Shown here piece by piece: positions 11,700 to 22,439 of a DNA stretch of 64,000 nucleotides. Position 1 is the stretch's first letter. Every line of letters starts with the position of its first letter. The stretch spans positions 105,106 through 169,105 of the forward strand of contig AZLU01000036.1 of the NCBI GenBank assembly GCA_002224055.1. The letters run 5' to 3'. The translations under genes were made by a program, and so were the position numbers. Below the pieces are notes generated by a model. It saw only the letters and a program-made list of their open reading frames with translations, ran no database searches and had not been told where the DNA came from. The stretch is from Pezizomycotina sp. ARF18. Lineage: Eukaryota > Ascomycota.

Positions 11700-13010
11700 A
11701 TGCTCCTGAAACCTAGAGGAGACTGCTCCGTCGATTTTAGTAGTCGAGTACTGCTTTGTCAATTTTAGAAGTCAGCACTGCACTGTTTTGTCGATTTTAG
11801 TGAGGGTGGTTGGGTAGGACTCCTTTGTCGATTTTAGTATTCAGGTTACGCATTCCTTACCTCTTTAACGATCGAGTACTTCTTTTCGAAGACGTTTGAA
11901 AACGCTAACTTGAGGAAATCTAATTTGAACAGGTCGTCAGCCTCAACTTCTTGTAGAGCTTGGGGGTCTGAATGCGTTGATTTAAGAGAGACTCAATCCA
12001 ACTGGAGAACGCGGCGTCCATAAGTGAGCACTGCTCAGAACCCGTCGTTTGCCGGAGCGAAAGACGAGGCCGTCAGAGCAGTGCAACCAATGGTCTAGAA
12101 CCTTGAAACGACATGGAAGATCATCTGGCAAAATCCTAGGACGTACTGAACGACTGACAGGGTAGAACTGGAACGAAGCCGATTTGAGGAGAGCAGACTT
12201 ACAAGGCTTTTTGTGTTGTCTCCGTGGGGAACTTCTCGTTCAGAACCCGACCCGCGGGTAGGCAATCTTATTAATAAAACTTGAAGATCTTTTTCGAAGG
12301 AAATTCTCGAAATGCTAACTGTAGAAAGGAATTTAGTTAACGCAAGCCATCGAAGACTTTGCAAGTGGGAAGGACAGCAACGGAGCATCTCTGGATAGGC
12401 TAGAAGATCTGGCGCCTATGGCTCAAAGCGGGGTGGGGAGTTGGGGTGGGAGGTTGACTTATCAGTCCCTTCCTGAGAAAGCTTCTCCTGATTGAGAGTA
12501 AAGCTACCTGACCTTGTTAGACTTTTCGTTATCGTAGGATGCTAACTTCGTCTCCTCTCCTGTAATAATCTAGCGTGGTCTTTGTTAAATTTGAAGACAC
12601 TTTTATTGGAGTCCGGACGCAAGCCTGGACCTGTCACAGAGATGGGTCGGGTCGGGCGAACCTATTATTGGAAGCTTCTACAGAATACCTGCACGAAAAC
12701 CTCGCCCTCCGATGGAAACTGTACATTGTTGTTGGCGTGGTTTCTTGCAAAAGGAAAGCGGCACAAGGCGAAGTACTGCCCAATGACGACTGGAGCACGG
12801 AATACACGATACGCCGCGCGAAGCGGGTGCTTTTCGGAAAAAACTCACTTTTATTTCTGTCGAACCTCACCCGCCGTTGAAAATTCACACTTTGTCTGTT
12901 CCCTTTCTTCGTGAGGGGGAACTCGTGGCCGCAAAAGTCAAATGCTCGGGGCTTGTCAGTACACGCAAAGAGAAAACTGCTGGTCCCGCTTCTTTCGGAT
13001 CAAGTTGATC
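11700..13010. other. Repeat-region filler between family fragments
   Basis: Apart from the motif array at 11725-11845, I see no recognisable coding segment or family module here. The ORFs at 12575-12914 overlap in two frames without family signal. Confidence 0.35.
11725..11845 (+). repeat. Array of four TTTGTCGATTTTAGTA-like motifs
   Basis: Four copies of GTCGATTTTAG (one reads GTCAATTTTAG) start near 11730, 11759, 11790 and 11827, spaced roughly 30-37 bp apart. They are usually preceded by CTGCTTTGTC-type sequence. The same motif in reverse complement occurs twice at 17072-17167, so the two arrays face each other across about 5.3 kb. Confidence 0.7.
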
Positions 13011-13017
13011 AACTTAT

Positions 13018-14165
13018 CGGAGGAGGGGGGGCTCTCTCACCCAAATCGTCGAAACCTGCTTTTCTGCGGAAAAGAAAAACGTTAGCTCTTTCTCTGGGTG
13101 GTTCGACCGGTCGCGACATTAAGACGGCCGAGGATCGCTGTTGGAAGCCTTGGTACTGCTGGAACTGCTGGTGGCGAATCCCCTTGAGCCACGCATTCCT
13201 ACGCACTCCAGGAGTCCATCCCTCGCAAAGGGGGTTGAGAGGGAGCTTTGCGCTCCCCATCCCAGGGACAGGTGTTGGAATTGTTGGAACTGCTGGTGGC
13301 GCGGGCATTCACTGGGGAACTCCCAGCACCAGGATCCATGAACCCAAGGCGACTCCCCCCCATCACCGGTCGCTCCCTATTAATGATGGAGGGTAGATGG
13401 GGGCTTGGGAGTTCTTCTTGAAAACACCATTCTCAAAAACCCGCAACTGGGTGTGGGACGGAAGGGGAGGAACGGCTCTCTCACCTAAATTGACGGAACG
13501 CTCTTAGATACTGCTTCTGTGCGGAAAAACAAGGAATTTAGCTGTGGCCTTCTCCAACAACGACAACAACATTAAGATAAACGCAGTAGCTAAGGACTTT
13601 GTGTGGATGGTGGAAGAGAGCTGCAGCGTCTTGCAAACACAGTCGTTGGCCCACTCCTTATCATGCTGGGGACCGTGGGATCGTCCCCTGCCTAGAAGAA
13701 GCCTCTGAGCTCAACGACGAGGTATTTCCCCTGAAGCTTCCGGAGATGCCCACGAGGATGAAAACGGAGAGGAGAGGGCAGCGGCGCCGCCTGGCCAAGA
13801 ATGACTGACGATCGCTGCTGGAACTGCTGGAACTGTTGGGCATGCTTGAATTGCTGGCGACGCCGCTCTCGCACAACGACCGCCGAGCACCCTCTCGCCA
13901 CTTTCGGCAAGCGGAACTTCCTCGGTTGGTTCAGAAGGCTTCACGTCTTCTGCCGGGAGTTCCTATGGTACGGGGCTCCTGGAGAGCAGTTGAAAGCGAA
14001 GCTCTACCCACCGAAAAGGACTCTAGTTGAGAGCTTCGTTGGAACTGCTGGAACTGCTGGGGAACTCCCAGCACCAGAAATCGCACACCAAACTCATCCC
14101 CCCCATCACCACTCGCTTCCCATTGATGATGGGAGGGTGGGGTGGGTGCTACTCCCAGCAGCCCG
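13018..14165 (+). repeat. Two diverged direct copies of a GGAACTGCTGG-containing block, with a module A fragment
   Basis: Block one (about 13018-13420) and block two (about 13470-14165) share GGGCTCTCTCACC near their start, a GCGGAAAA segment, repeated GGAACTGCTGG units and a GC-rich end (GGGGAACTCCCAGCACCAG, a C-run, then ATCACC and TGATGATGGGAGGGT or close variants). The shared ends are about 760 bp apart. Between them, 13640-13765 carries a module A fragment of the larger family, matching 9340-9420 on the opposite strand. No intact gene is visible. Confidence 0.55.
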
Positions 14166-14534
14166 GAGTTGGGGTGGGTTGGTGGGGTGGGAGTTATGAA
14201 AAGAAATGAACAGAGGAGTTACGAAAAGAAATGAACAGAGGAGTTACGAAAAGAAATCTGGAGGATGAAATCGCACAGAAACATTCTTTTGCCAAAAAAA
14301 GCCATTTTTCGACAACAAGAGGTTGTCCCAGAAGAAGGCAGCACGAAGAAATTTCGAACGCTTGATCTGCTGGTCTGACGCCGAGGATGATGCAGGGTGG
14401 GAGGGAAACCGCAAAGGTTCCTCCTTCCCTTGCCGCAAGTCGAAGCTCAAGCGGCTCCCGTCTCCACCGCTTCCTTCAAACAAGAGCGGTGGCAGATAAG
14501 GGGAAGAATTTCTCGCTTTCACAGGGACTCGGGA

Positions 14535-14815
14535 GGGAATGGTCAACCAATCAAATGCAGGGTATAGGGAGGGAGGGAGGGAGGAGATCTCGAAATGGCA
14601 ATCAAACAGATGCTGAGATGGCGATGAATCAAATGCAAGGGTAGAGGGTGAGTGGGTAGATCGCCATCAACCATGTGCAGAAAATATTCATCAACCGAAC
14701 ACAAGGCGATCAACAATATGCATGGCACGGCGATTAATCAAATGCAGGGAATGGGGTCGGTATACAACAGAACAACTGAAGAAAGAGATGGGGCATCAAC
14801 CAGATGCAGGGTTAA
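14535..14815 (+). repeat. Degenerate ATCAACCAGATGCAGGG minisatellite
   Basis: About eight imperfect copies of a unit resembling ATCAAYCARATGCAGGG lie at irregular 20-45 bp spacing. Some copies have a preceding GGCGATGA or GGCGATTA. In one frame the units read as NQMQG and variants. A GGGA run lies near 14567-14583. The frame is interrupted, so any repeat-containing protein is now broken, unless single-base errors are responsible. Confidence 0.65.
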
Positions 14816-14899
14816 CCCATCGGCAGAGGACCCGCGCCAGATGGTAAGTGAACGTACCTTATTGAAAGAACTTTACAACGTCGTCGTTTGCTCTTCGTC

Positions 14900-16860
14900 T
14901 TCTTCTTGAAGGAGGAGCAGTACAGGGAAGAACAAGAGGTAGAATATGCTTGAGGACGGTGAAGAAAAAAAAGGGGATTTGGTTGAGAATGCTAACAAGA
15001 AAATTTTACTTTGATATAGAAACAGAGAATTTTTAACAATACTAACAGAACCACAATAGGATGGTGATGGTGATTGTGGGATATAGATATAGATGAAGAG
15101 AGTATGGTGAGTTAAGAAAGAAGAACAGAAGAGATATCTGGATGAGTCAGTTGAAGAAATATTTGTTCTTGAAAGAGGTTGAAATTTTTTTTATGAATAG
15201 GAGGAGGAGGAGGTGAAGTCTTTGTGGGATTGAAGTAGATGGAGCAAAATATTATTTTTCATTTTATTTTTTCGTGAAGTTGCTGACTCGCCGCTTATTC
15301 AAGGTCGCACGACTAAGCAGGGTAGCTATACAGCGCTGTTCGGGCCCTTTTCGTCAGCGTCAGGTGCGCGCAGAGGGGGCTTCTCTCGGCGTGACGGTAT
15401 GAACCTCATCGAAGGGCGGCTTGAGCCCACCCCGACAGCATACTCCACGACGCGGAAGTGAGACCCTAGGCAGGATGGGAGCAGACGTGCCTGGTAGAAG
15501 ACCTAGTATGACGACTGCCTTCCTAGACGGAAGCAAGGGCTTTGGCTCTTGACATGCTCCGGGGTATATGTCGTTTCTAGCAGGCATTTACATGGCGATG
15601 CTGTTCCGGATGACTTGCACTCCCGGCTCTTTGGCCTGAAGAAGCCTAATTTCCTCAACGCTATTCCCGGGTCAGCCACCTTGATCAATACCCTTGGCGC
15701 TGCCGCCGTGCAGCACACCCAAGCCAGGGTTTCCGGGGCTGCAGGGCTTCAATATTGGTGATACTGCTGGTAGAGGCGTTGGTGCGCTCTCCCGCCTATA
15801 TGGATAAACATGTATGTTCTACGACGGTGATTTAGGAAGAGTATATTGGATATACGCTTCCAAAATGGTTCCCGCGCGGACGTTGGGCGGCCTGTCATCC
15901 ATCAACACAGACACCCACCTACTCGTCTACGTGCTCTTCTCCAACTGTGCAAACAACCTGTCCGTCCTGGATATGCCCGTCCATCTAGACGCCGTCGAGC
16001 ACCTATTATTCTTCGAGACGGTGTGGCTACAGAAAGGACATTTAGCAAGATGTCCGAAAAAGAAGAAAATGCACGTCAAGAAAGTCTAGTTTGGAGGCAT
16101 CATCGAGCGTCACGCATGTTGTTTTTTACGGGTTCGGATGGAAAGAGAAATCCATTGTTTCCCCGAAGGAAAAGTGGAACCATATCTAGGATGTAAGTTT
16201 TACTCTATTGAAGCATTTCGTTGGTTTGTGGTGCTAGCTGCTAATTAATCTATCTATTATCACAGAGTTGGAAAAATGCCCGTCCTCCAAGTCGTCCGCC
16301 TTGCAGGTTTTCATCTGAGGATGGCCACGAGATAGTTGCTGGTGATGCTGCCGATGGAACTGCCCGGGCACTCCCCCTCAACAATGGAGGAGCCAATGTT
16401 CGCTTTGGTCCTTGCGATGCCCGGTCTGCTTCGATGATAAGTACCCGCGGGCGGCTAGAGATTTTGCCAGTTGTTTGGAGTTCAAAGAAGGAGCTTATAT
16501 GTCCATAGGCCTTCTCGACATTTATTCTGGCTCGGTGACCAATTAGGATGTTCTTCGGCTTCAGTCTTTGGGAATCTCGCGTATGTTTCCTCCTGTGCGT
16601 TTGGCTGTGGTGATGGGAAGTGAATACCCTGGAAGAGGAGGAGTCGCTCGAGGCGGTTTTGAAAGCGCGAAGAGGAGAAAGGAGGAAAGTACGCCGTCGC
16701 GGCCGTTTTAGTTGCTTGCGGAGATTGGACGAAGAAGGAGGCTGGTGCTACTGCGGCTACTACGCCTACTCCGCCGGCAGGGTTACTTCCGCCGTTCCTG
16801 TCCCTGTGATCGAAAGCTAGTCCTCTGAAAGACGCCTTAGCGCCTAAAGTCTCGAGCAGA
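14900..16860. other. Repeat-region filler, no recognised gene
   Basis: The first part is purine-rich spacer; 15285-15325 carries the CGCCGCTTA block also seen at 6360-6480. From 15360 the DNA is GC-richer, with overlapping short ORFs in both strands, the longest at 15846-16196 (116 codons). None shows a motif I recognise. A KGHLARCPKK sequence recalls a zinc knuckle but lacks the other cysteines. Confidence 0.35.
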
Positions 16861-17071
16861 AGGAGGGGGAAGGGAGGATTGAGAACTTGCCTGCTGGAAG
16901 AACCCCGCGTTGCTTGCTGCCTTCCAAGGTGGAGATGACAGTTTTGGAAACGTCAAGGCAGAAAAGATCCGCCGCCTGGACGACGCGTTTCGCAAAGTTA
17001 GCGGCTTCCAGGAACGTTTTTGGATTCAGAAACGAAAACGGAATCTCAAGTTGTTACGGAAAGCATACCTT

Positions 17072-17167
17072 ACTACTAAAATCGACAAAACAGTATACCT
17101 TTTGTATACATGAATGTTGTGTGTTGACTACTAAAATCGACAAAGCAGTATACTTTGTATACATGAG
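17072..17167 (-). repeat. Two direct 41-bp units carrying ACTAAAATCGACAAA, inverted relative to 11.7 kb
   Basis: Two units, 17072-17114 and 17127-17167, share ACTACTAAAATCGACAAA, then CAGTATAC and TTGTATACATGA. The core is the reverse complement of the motif repeated four times at 11725-11845. Subterminal repeats that face each other in this way are typical of DNA transposon ends, but no transposase is visible in between and exact termini were not found. Confidence 0.65.
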
Positions 17168-17959
17168 AGCTTTTTAGTCGGTCTCGATCAGACTCTCCCG
17201 ACGGCCGGGAAAAACCCTTGTGCGGAGAGTGAAAAGTTGTAGTTTTTCTTTGTCCCCAGCGCGGTGTTGCCTTTTTGTTTTTTCTTTTATTATGATTATT
17301 TTTTAAGTTCGCATTATTATTATTGCATTTAAACAGTGAGGTCGCTAATGGCGATTGCTGGAATTTTCGCAGGTGCCCGGAGATTCCAGGAAACGATTAT
17401 TTCTTCTAGGAGGGACTCGTAAGTTTGGCCTTCTTCCACACCCTCTACGTCCTTGCGAAACATCTCCCGGGAGAGGCCGGGAGAAGCGAGAATAGTGGAG
17501 CACCTCGAAAAAATGAGGGCGGAATGTGAAAACTCACGTGAGATATTGAGAAGGAAAATGGAAAGAGCTAAGCAAAATTACAGGTAAAGGAAAGTTCCAA
17601 ACCTGGCTCGAATAAAGTTTACGCATCAGGTCTAGGCCGTGGGCATTATGCGGAGGAACAATGGGGTCTAGGCCTTGCCCAAGCGCTGAGGCAACGAGCT
17701 CTTAAGAAGGTTTCCGATGGAGATAAACACAAAGAGAAAGGCTCCCACGAAGATCCGACCAAGAGTGCATTACTCAGACACGATGAGGGGAGCTGTAGTC
17801 CCTAAAGCTGGAGCCGGGAGACCTTGAAGGCCCGAAACACTCCTATGAAGTGTTTATACTGGCTACGTGACGCTGTTGCATTCCCCCACTCTCGCAGCAG
17901 CCGAAGAACTTGCGGCTATAGACGCGGGGTATTTTGAAGATGCGTATTAGCCTTGTCTT

Positions 17960-18145
17960 CCTAGCGGCAGCAGCAACCCAGCTGAAGAAGCTGAAGATGA
18001 AAACGAAGAGGAGTCTGAGGAGGAGTCTGAAGATGACGAGAACGGGGTGGAGTGGTGGTTGAGGAAGGGGAGGAGGTGCACCATCTCCTAATCGCAAAGA
18101 TATGGAGGAAGTCTTTTTCCAAATGATAGGGAGGGAGGTTATCCA
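17960..18145 (+). repeat. Tail-module (T) fragment of the repeat family
   Basis: An acidic stretch (EEESEEESEDD) is followed by NGVEWWLRKG and a GAPSPN segment in a shifted frame. It matches the C-terminal part of the minus-strand copy (GVEWWFRKEGGAP at about 9230-9290), but on the plus strand. The frame break sits in a G-rich run (AAGGGGAGGAGG) and may be a length error. Confidence 0.6.
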
Positions 18146-18149
18146 AGAG

Positions 18150-19100
18150 CTTCTCTTCTTATTGAAAGTGTGCTTTGATTTCTGTCTCTATACACGTCTT
18201 ACGCCCGAATTTTGTAGATCACGTCCACGCGCGGTTCGACGGGCCAGCGGACGTAACTCCAGCGCTGGGTGCCGCTCCGTTGAGCAAGGGATACCGAACC
18301 AAGGTGGAGCGCCCACGGATTCTCTGACCTCCCCAGCACCATGCGCTGAGTTCAGTTGGTGGGCCTCTCCCAGACGGTTTCCGTGCGAATATCGTCACTG
18401 GTGGTGTCCCCGTGGCTGGCGCTTCCCGGTTCCCCTGGTGGCGTACCAGTTCTCCTTGGCAGTTCCGTACGACTTTGATAATGGGGTATGAGTTTCCTTC
18501 CATGTTTTGCTCCTGTTCTTTATCTTTTTGATTTATAAGATTGAGATATGTGGCTAACTTTGTTACTACTAGGAAGAGCAAAACGAAAGATGGAATGCTT
18601 GCGCTGCTAAACCTTCTCACAAAGATCTGGGGAACTTGTATGACCGCAGAAGTATATCGCTCATCTGATAAACGTGGCGAAGGGTTTTGCGGAAGTCAGC
18701 TGTAAACGCCTGAAGAAGAACTCTTTTACAATGCTCGCGGCCAGAAGAAGCACTGCATCTTCATGGCCACGGTACTCAGGAATTTCTCTGGATGAACAAC
18801 TCCCCGATCCCCACTCCGGGAAAGAAAACTGTTAAGTATCGCAATATGGAAGCGCGATCCATTTATTGCGAGTTAGACGAAACTCAGCGCAAACGCAACC
18901 AGTATGATAGCCTTTTTCCTTTCTTTCATTCGTTAAAGACTATACCAATGCTTCTTTTTTCCTTCAGTGGTGCTGATTATATTTCTATCTTCCCTAGCTC
19001 TCAAAGGGATGGCCTGAGCAACTCTGCCTTCCGCGAAAGGAGTCTATTGGACCCGAAGTCAAACGCCGTTAAAAAACCGAGCGCCGGGGAGTTTAGACCA
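18150..19100. other. Repeat-region sequence, unassigned
   Basis: Plus-strand segments near 18700-18900 (for example NMEARSIYCELDETQRKRNQ at 18847-18906) look coding by composition, but they belong to no family I recognise and are not continued in frame. They may be part of the same element as the neighbouring modules. Confidence 0.3.
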
Positions 19101-19109
19101 TTTCGAACC

Positions 19110-19256
19110 TTCCCGTGCGGAAGTCAGTGGATCAGCTGCGGCGGTGTTGCGTCAGGAGCTGCCGGTCAGGAGGGCGGGCCGAGCAGCTCCCAGGTCACCG
19201 GAAGGAATCCATTCAGCTCGCGCCCCAACACTGGTGAAGTTCGCAGAGGAAACTAG
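19110..19256 (+). repeat. Module D fragment of the repeat family
   Basis: This encodes SGAAGQEGGPSSSQVTGRNP and FSSRPNTGEVRRGN. It is the plus-strand counterpart of 10830-10690 on the minus strand, where the same two strings occur with minor changes. It ends at a TAG at 19254-19256. Confidence 0.65.
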
Positions 19257-19540
19257 AATCATTATCCTTCCTCTACCCAAGTTAATCGAGGGGGCCGCCA
19301 CCCTCGATCGTCAATGTTAATCCCTGCGGTCTATAATCCCCTGCAGAACCGTGGCTGGACATCTTCTCCCAGCAGGACTATAAAACACTCAGCCCCACCC
19401 TCCATTAGTCTGCTGCAATTTCTACCACCTAACATGCGATCGCGACGAAAGGTAGCTTGCAAGCACCTCATGGAACCATAATTGGTTCGCGGAATCAACG
19501 CCCGCCAAACGAGCTTTTGATCTGTCGAACCTCCCGGCTA

Positions 19541-20212
19541 CGCGGCAAAGACGTTTCTAAAGACGCGGGGAAATCCCGAGCGCTGCTGGCCGGTAACAGC
19601 CCGTTGGGGGGTTACCGAAGCGGATGCGGAACTCCCGACTTACGAAAGCGTAACGCAGCCGGTCAGGCTTACTCCATGGCGACGGTTGCTGAAAGCACCG
19701 AGGCTGCCACGGGCGCCATCATCAAGCTGTCGAAGTTCGTGGGTCACGGAGTGTCATCATCAGCCGAACTGCCCTCAGGTCCCGGCCTTGGAGCCGCCGT
19801 CTTACAATGCCGGTGATCATAGGTTTGTCCCCGTTATTGAGGATGCGGATGAAGAAGGTAGCCCAGTCACACCATACGCGGCAAAGACGTTTCAAAAAAC
19901 GGGCTTGGGAAAGCCGGGCGCTGCTGACCGGTAGCAGCCTGTTGGAATTGCTGGGGCGGACCCGGAGCTGCCAACTTACGAATCAATTACGCAGCCTGTC
20001 CGGCTTTACTACATGGCCACCGTCGCCGAGAGCACGGAGGCGGCTGCCGGGACCCTGCTGGGTACTAAAGCTAGTGGGAGGTCCAGGGTGGCCTTCCACG
20101 CATCCACAAGAATACCGATGCTCTGTTTACCCGGCCGTTCAGCCCCTTTCTTATCATGCTGGAGACCGTAGAACGCCCCCGCCTCGAAGGGGCAGGCAGA
20201 ACATGTAATGTT
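19541..20212 (+). repeat. Tandem pair of 336-bp module A units
   Basis: The sequence CGCGGCAAAGACGTTTC starts at 19541 and again at 19877, a period of exactly 336 bp (112 codons). Each unit contains CGCTGCTG and CGGTA, then a coding segment close to ELPTYESVTQPVRL and MATVAESTEAATGA. The second unit runs on into the segment that mirrors 9410-9530 on the minus strand. Frame shifts between shared segments show both units are degenerate or contain length errors. Confidence 0.7.
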
Positions 20213-20339
20213 TTCACTCTCTTCAATAATACGGGACACCATTTTAAACAGACAGAAATTTTTTTGAAGAGGATCTAACATTTATCATTGGATTTTAAGC
20301 TATATTAGAAGGTTTTAAAAGACCTATTCGAAACTTTGG

Positions 20340-20780
20340 TGAAAAAATCTGCATCTTCCTCCGCGGTCTCTGCTCCAGTGATCGAAAGCTCATCGTCGTC
20401 CGAGGGGCTGTTGGAAGAGGAGTCGTTCCTGCACAAGCCGTTAGCACTTCCGTTACCGAGCAGTCTGGGAGCGAGGATGACAATGAGAGGAGCGGTGGAA
20501 ACTTGCCTGGTGGTGCAGATCATCTGCTTGCTGCATTCCAAGCTCCAGTGCTTCCTCCGGAAGAGACCTTTCCCATTTGAAGAAAGGCAATAGAAGGGGA
20601 TAGGAAGGATAGATGGCGGCCGGCAGGCCTCAGAGGCTATTAGTATCCGAGGTCGAAAACGGGCCAATGCTATGGACCCCAGGGTCTCAGGTTGATATCA
20701 ACCTCCGTAATTGGCAGAAGGAAAATGCGGCTTGTGAAGCAGCAGGCCTCAGAGCACGCCGTCGAAAGCTCATCGGGGTC
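20340..20780 (+). repeat. Module C fragment of the repeat family
   Basis: This encodes SAPVIESSSSSEGLLEEE. Further on it matches the minus-strand copy's RGRKRANAMDPRVS and DINLRN segments, in shifted frames. It is the plus-strand counterpart of 10480-10228. The Ser/Glu run comes before the basic segment here but after it in the minus-strand copy, so the modules have been reshuffled or duplicated. Confidence 0.6.
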
Positions 20781-21239
20781 GTGATCGTCCCCGCCGTGGC
20801 CCCATGCTTCACAAATCAGATTTCTCCTTACCGTCCCCGCGCCAACGCCATGGACCCTTGAGTTGCGGGTTTGAACCTGAGCGCGTTTCAACTTGTTCAA
20901 CCGGACGGCTCGCCACGCGTTTTCGCTAGTTCGTCTTCGGAAGGAAGCGGTTAGCGCGCAGTCAGGTAACGAGGCTGACAACGAGTATGAGAGAGGCGCG
21001 CTTTGGCTGTCGTGGGAGAGAAGTTAGGGAAGCCATAGCGAGCCAGTGGCCGATGCTGCGTCCAATAGTCTTAGGAAGGATACTCGGGAAGCAATTCGTA
21101 ACCATGCGAAGACGAGAAGAAGATAACGTGCCACACCAGCCCGGGCCGTGCTTCTACTCAGAAAAATGCCAGGACGGGAAGAAACGCTATTATATATCCC
21201 CGGGGGAGATGTAGTCAAGAACGGAAGTGGTTATATTAG

Positions 21240-22439
21240 AGCTCCAGAGGGCTCAGGTTTCTATGCTGCCTTGCCTGTCCATCCTATTTCTCCATAATCT
21301 ACCGCTTAATCCGCCTACACAACTTTCTTTCACCATCTCGTTTTTTATTCCCTGCATCGTTTCTCCCTTGTGTGGTCGTTTTTTCAGCGTTTTCTTTACG
21401 TACTTCGAATATCCTTCTTCTACTTTCCTCGACGTTTCTAATTTTTTTCCCCCTCTTGCTAAGAATTGTTTCTCTCTATATTGACATCTCAGAGCTTACT
21501 TCCCAGAATCACCGTTCTACTACGGCAACTAAACCAGTGCCGATCCAATTATAGGAACGTTGGAGATGAAGAGGGTGACCTTTTCTCGATCTTTTCATGA
21601 GCTCACCATTTCCATGTTTCATTCCCTGAAGTCCTGTATTTCCTCCTTTTTAGGGGCGATTTTAGTGCCATTCTTATTTCTCTTTTGCATCTACACAGGA
21701 CGAAATATAACTGTATGAACATGTTTACAAAGGTCTATTTGCGAAAAAATAAATGAACAGTCAAAAATCACAAAGGATAGTTAACATATAGCTGACAGCG
21801 TGAGGAGAAATTGAGATCATTTTTTTTGTGTGCACTCCGACTTGTATAAGTCTTTTTTTATATAGTCCATGTGTTGATATAGGATCATATACCAACAGCA
21901 AATGAACGAAGAACTTTCCCACTAATTTTGACTATTTTGAAAGAAACTTCTCGATTTGATTCCAAGTCCTGGAAAAACTCAAAGAGAATAGTGCATCTAA
22001 TCTTGAAACCGTTACGGAGATGTTGCTTTCCAATTTCCCTCCTATATTATCGGGAGCTGTTTGTAGTATGTTGTTGATACGAGCGTGCAGGCCATGGAGA
22101 AGCCCGCCGTTAACTTTTTGTCTCCGTCGATCTAAACTTGCATGAACAAATATTCTCTCCTAGCGATTTCGATGAAGAAATAATGTTATTAATATTATCC
22201 CGAAAGAATCCGCCAAATGCAGTGAAAGCTGCGCTCACGATGCCGTGCGTTAACTGATACATAAAGAAGTTTTTTTTAAAAAAAAAGCCCGCCTTGGGTG
22301 AACATTATCCTGGCAACATGTAGAACATATCATAATAATAATCAGCATCTCAAGTTCCCGGAAACTCAACAGTATACGGTAATCTTTCCCCTTGGAGACT
22401 TAACTATAAAAAAGGAAAAAAAAAAAAAGAAAGAAAGAT
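21240..22439. other. Spacer between the repeat region and the CFT2 3' end
   Basis: AT-rich sequence with no supported ORF. T-rich and A-rich tracts lie near 22270-22290 and 22418-22430, the latter directly downstream of the CFT2 stop on the minus strand. Confidence 0.45.

Noticed and set aside
15962-16089. KGHLARCPKK as a zinc knuckle of a Gag protein
   Set aside because: Only one cysteine of the CCHC pattern is present and the surrounding frame has no Gag features.
9064-21240. Assignment of the repeat region to a gypsy, copia or LINE retrotransposon
   Set aside because: I found no RT YxDD-type block, integrase zinc finger or DDE pattern, or RNase H motif in any frame, and no clear LTR pair.
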